From NCBI RefSeq assembly GCF_007860135.1, contig NZ_SJPV01000006.1, positions 291,304 to 355,303 of the forward strand: a stretch of DNA of 64,000 nt. Direction: 5' to 3'. This document shows, in pieces, positions 63,174 to 64,000 of this stretch. The notes below the pieces were generated by a model that did no database searches, was not told where the DNA came from, and was given only the letters and a program-made list of their open reading frames with translations. The stretch is from Novipirellula artificiosorum. Lineage in GTDB: Bacteria; Planctomycetota; Planctomycetia; Pirellulales; Pirellulaceae. A program made the position numbers and the translations under genes. Positions within the stretch are counted from its first letter, which is position 1, and every line of letters starts with the position of its first letter.

Positions 63174-64000
63174 ATGCGCAGCACCCTGTTTACGATTCCA
63201 CACGAATTTGCGGATCTACCGGTGTTCGGATTCGGGTGGGGCTTGATTTTGCTAGCGATCGCCTTGATCGTTCGGCTTGTGATTCTGCGCCGGCTTCAAA
63301 AGCATGCCTTTAGCGACTTTTTGTCGAGTGAAGCGATCATGTGGGGCGTCCTCGCGTTGGCGGTCGTGATCGTCTTGCCGATGGTGGAAATCAAGAACAT
63401 TGACGGCGCACCGGTGGGTATGGCGATTCGAGGCTACGGCGTGATGCTGTTGATCGGCGTTTTGACGGCGGTTGGCCTGGCCATGCTGCGTACACGGCGG
63501 CGCGGCATCGATCCCGAGGTGATCATCAACATGGCGCCCTGGGTGTTCATTGGCGGAATCGCCGGAGCTCGGTTGTTTTATGTGATTCAATATCGCGACC
63601 GTTTCATTGGCGACTCGCTTTCCGAAACGGTTCGTGGCATCTTGACGTTCACCGAAGGCGGCTTGGTCGTTTACGGTGGGTTCATTTTTGGTGTGTTGGC
63701 AGCCGTGTTCTTCGTGGTTCGCCACCGTTTGCCCGTTCTGAAACTGGGTGATGCCATCGTGCCGTGCATGTTCTTAGGACTGTTTTTTGGGCGGATGGGA
63801 TGCCTCCTGAACGGCTGTTGCTACGGGGGTCAGTGTGCCGAATACTGGGCCGCACTCCACTTCCCGGTCGGCAGCCCCGTGTACGTTGAGCAACTTGAAA
63901 AGGGTGTATTGGTTGGATTGGAAATCGATGAATCCTCAGGTCGAATCGAAAGCGTTCGTAAGGGTAGTCTCGCGGACAAGGCCGGGATTTCCAGCGGCAG
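63174..64000 (+). CDS. lgt: Prolipoprotein diacylglyceryl transferase, 3' end beyond the window
   Basis: Lgt attaches diacylglycerol to the lipobox Cys of prolipoproteins in the inner membrane. ATG 63174 opens a multi-helix membrane protein. GIRGYGVMLLIGVL-like and GGIAGARLFYVIQYRDR (Arg) and TFTEGGLVVYGGFIFG and GRMGCLLNGCCYGGQC correspond to the conserved Lgt blocks. After about residue 245 it has SVRKGSLADKAGISSG, which looks like a PDZ-type loop, so an insertion or fusion is possible. The gene runs off the window end at 64000, so its length is unknown. Confidence 0.9.
   Translation, partial: MRSTLFTIPHEFADLPVFGFGWGLILLAIALIVRLVILRRLQKHAFSDFLSSEAIMWGVLALAVVIVLPMVEIKNIDGAPVGMAIRGYGVMLLIGVLTAVGLAMLRTRRRGIDPEVIINMAPWVFIGGIAGARLFYVIQYRDRFIGDSLSETVRGILTFTEGGLVVYGGFIFGVLAAVFFVVRHRLPVLKLGDAIVPCMFLGLFFGRMGCLLNGCCYGGQCAEYWAALHFPVGSPVYVEQLEKGVLVGLEIDESSGRIESVRKGSLADKAGISSG

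Overview
The window looks like chromosomal DNA of a planctomycete of the Pirellulaceae (Rhodopirellula-like). This rests on the content: proteins of the PSCyt1/PSD1 and DUF1501 families, PQQ-like beta-propellers, a type I sulfatase, a dockerin protein with an LExRRLL-type N-terminus, a GAF/SpoIIE regulator, RicT with a MoxR ATPase, and many secreted carbohydrate-active enzymes. No rRNA, tRNA, CRISPR array, intact transposase or phage gene was seen.

Layout. 0-4.6 kb: repeat-rich leader, a proline-rich envelope protein, a SpoIIE-like regulator with degenerate metal sites, and an unknown protein. 4.6-9.6 kb: ricT-moxR, then a feoA-feoB-FeoB-associated ferrous iron operon behind a Fur-box-like palindrome. 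9.8-14 kb: lipoprotein, prs with a uridylyltransferase-only GlmU-like gene, a hairpin-rich spacer and a coiled-coil protein. 14.2-18.5 kb: xseB-ispA-dxs-nadK, an isoprenoid precursor operon. 18.5-26.2 kb: GH16 enzyme, aminotransferase, a duplicated parvulin foldase, a LolCD-type exporter and glutathione peroxidase. 26.5-30 kb: NCS1 permease and aspS. 30-31.2 kb: two gutted planctomycete genes. 31.3-37.7 kb: double-thioredoxin protein, ankyrin lipoprotein, an overlapping hydrolase/CitG-like/PTPS operon and a sialate O-acetylesterase. 38-44.3 kb: metalloprotease-like dockerin protein with an overlapping 35-codon membrane ORF, two paralogous membrane proteins, a DHOD-like protein and a secreted RbsD/FucU-like protein. 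44.3-52 kb: PL11 lyase, CE15 esterase and a very large putative glycosidase. 52-58 kb: two coupled PQQ propellers, a third with its middle missing, and the tail of a lost protein kinase. 58-64 kb: ornithine cyclodeaminase-like gene bracketed by two related hairpins, sulfatase, J-domain protein, an unknown exported protein and the start of lgt.

Themes. The secreted enzymes (GH16, acetylesterase, PL11, CE15, sulfatase, putative GH) fit degradation of sulfated or pectin-like polysaccharides. At least three loci show internally deleted or 5'-truncated members of expanded planctomycete families, so the 30-31 kb and 55-58 kb stretches look like zones of gene decay. The window also carries many intergenic hairpins and short tandem repeats, several abutting or overlapping gene ends.

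All functional calls come from reading motifs by eye. No alignment, profile search or structure prediction was run.
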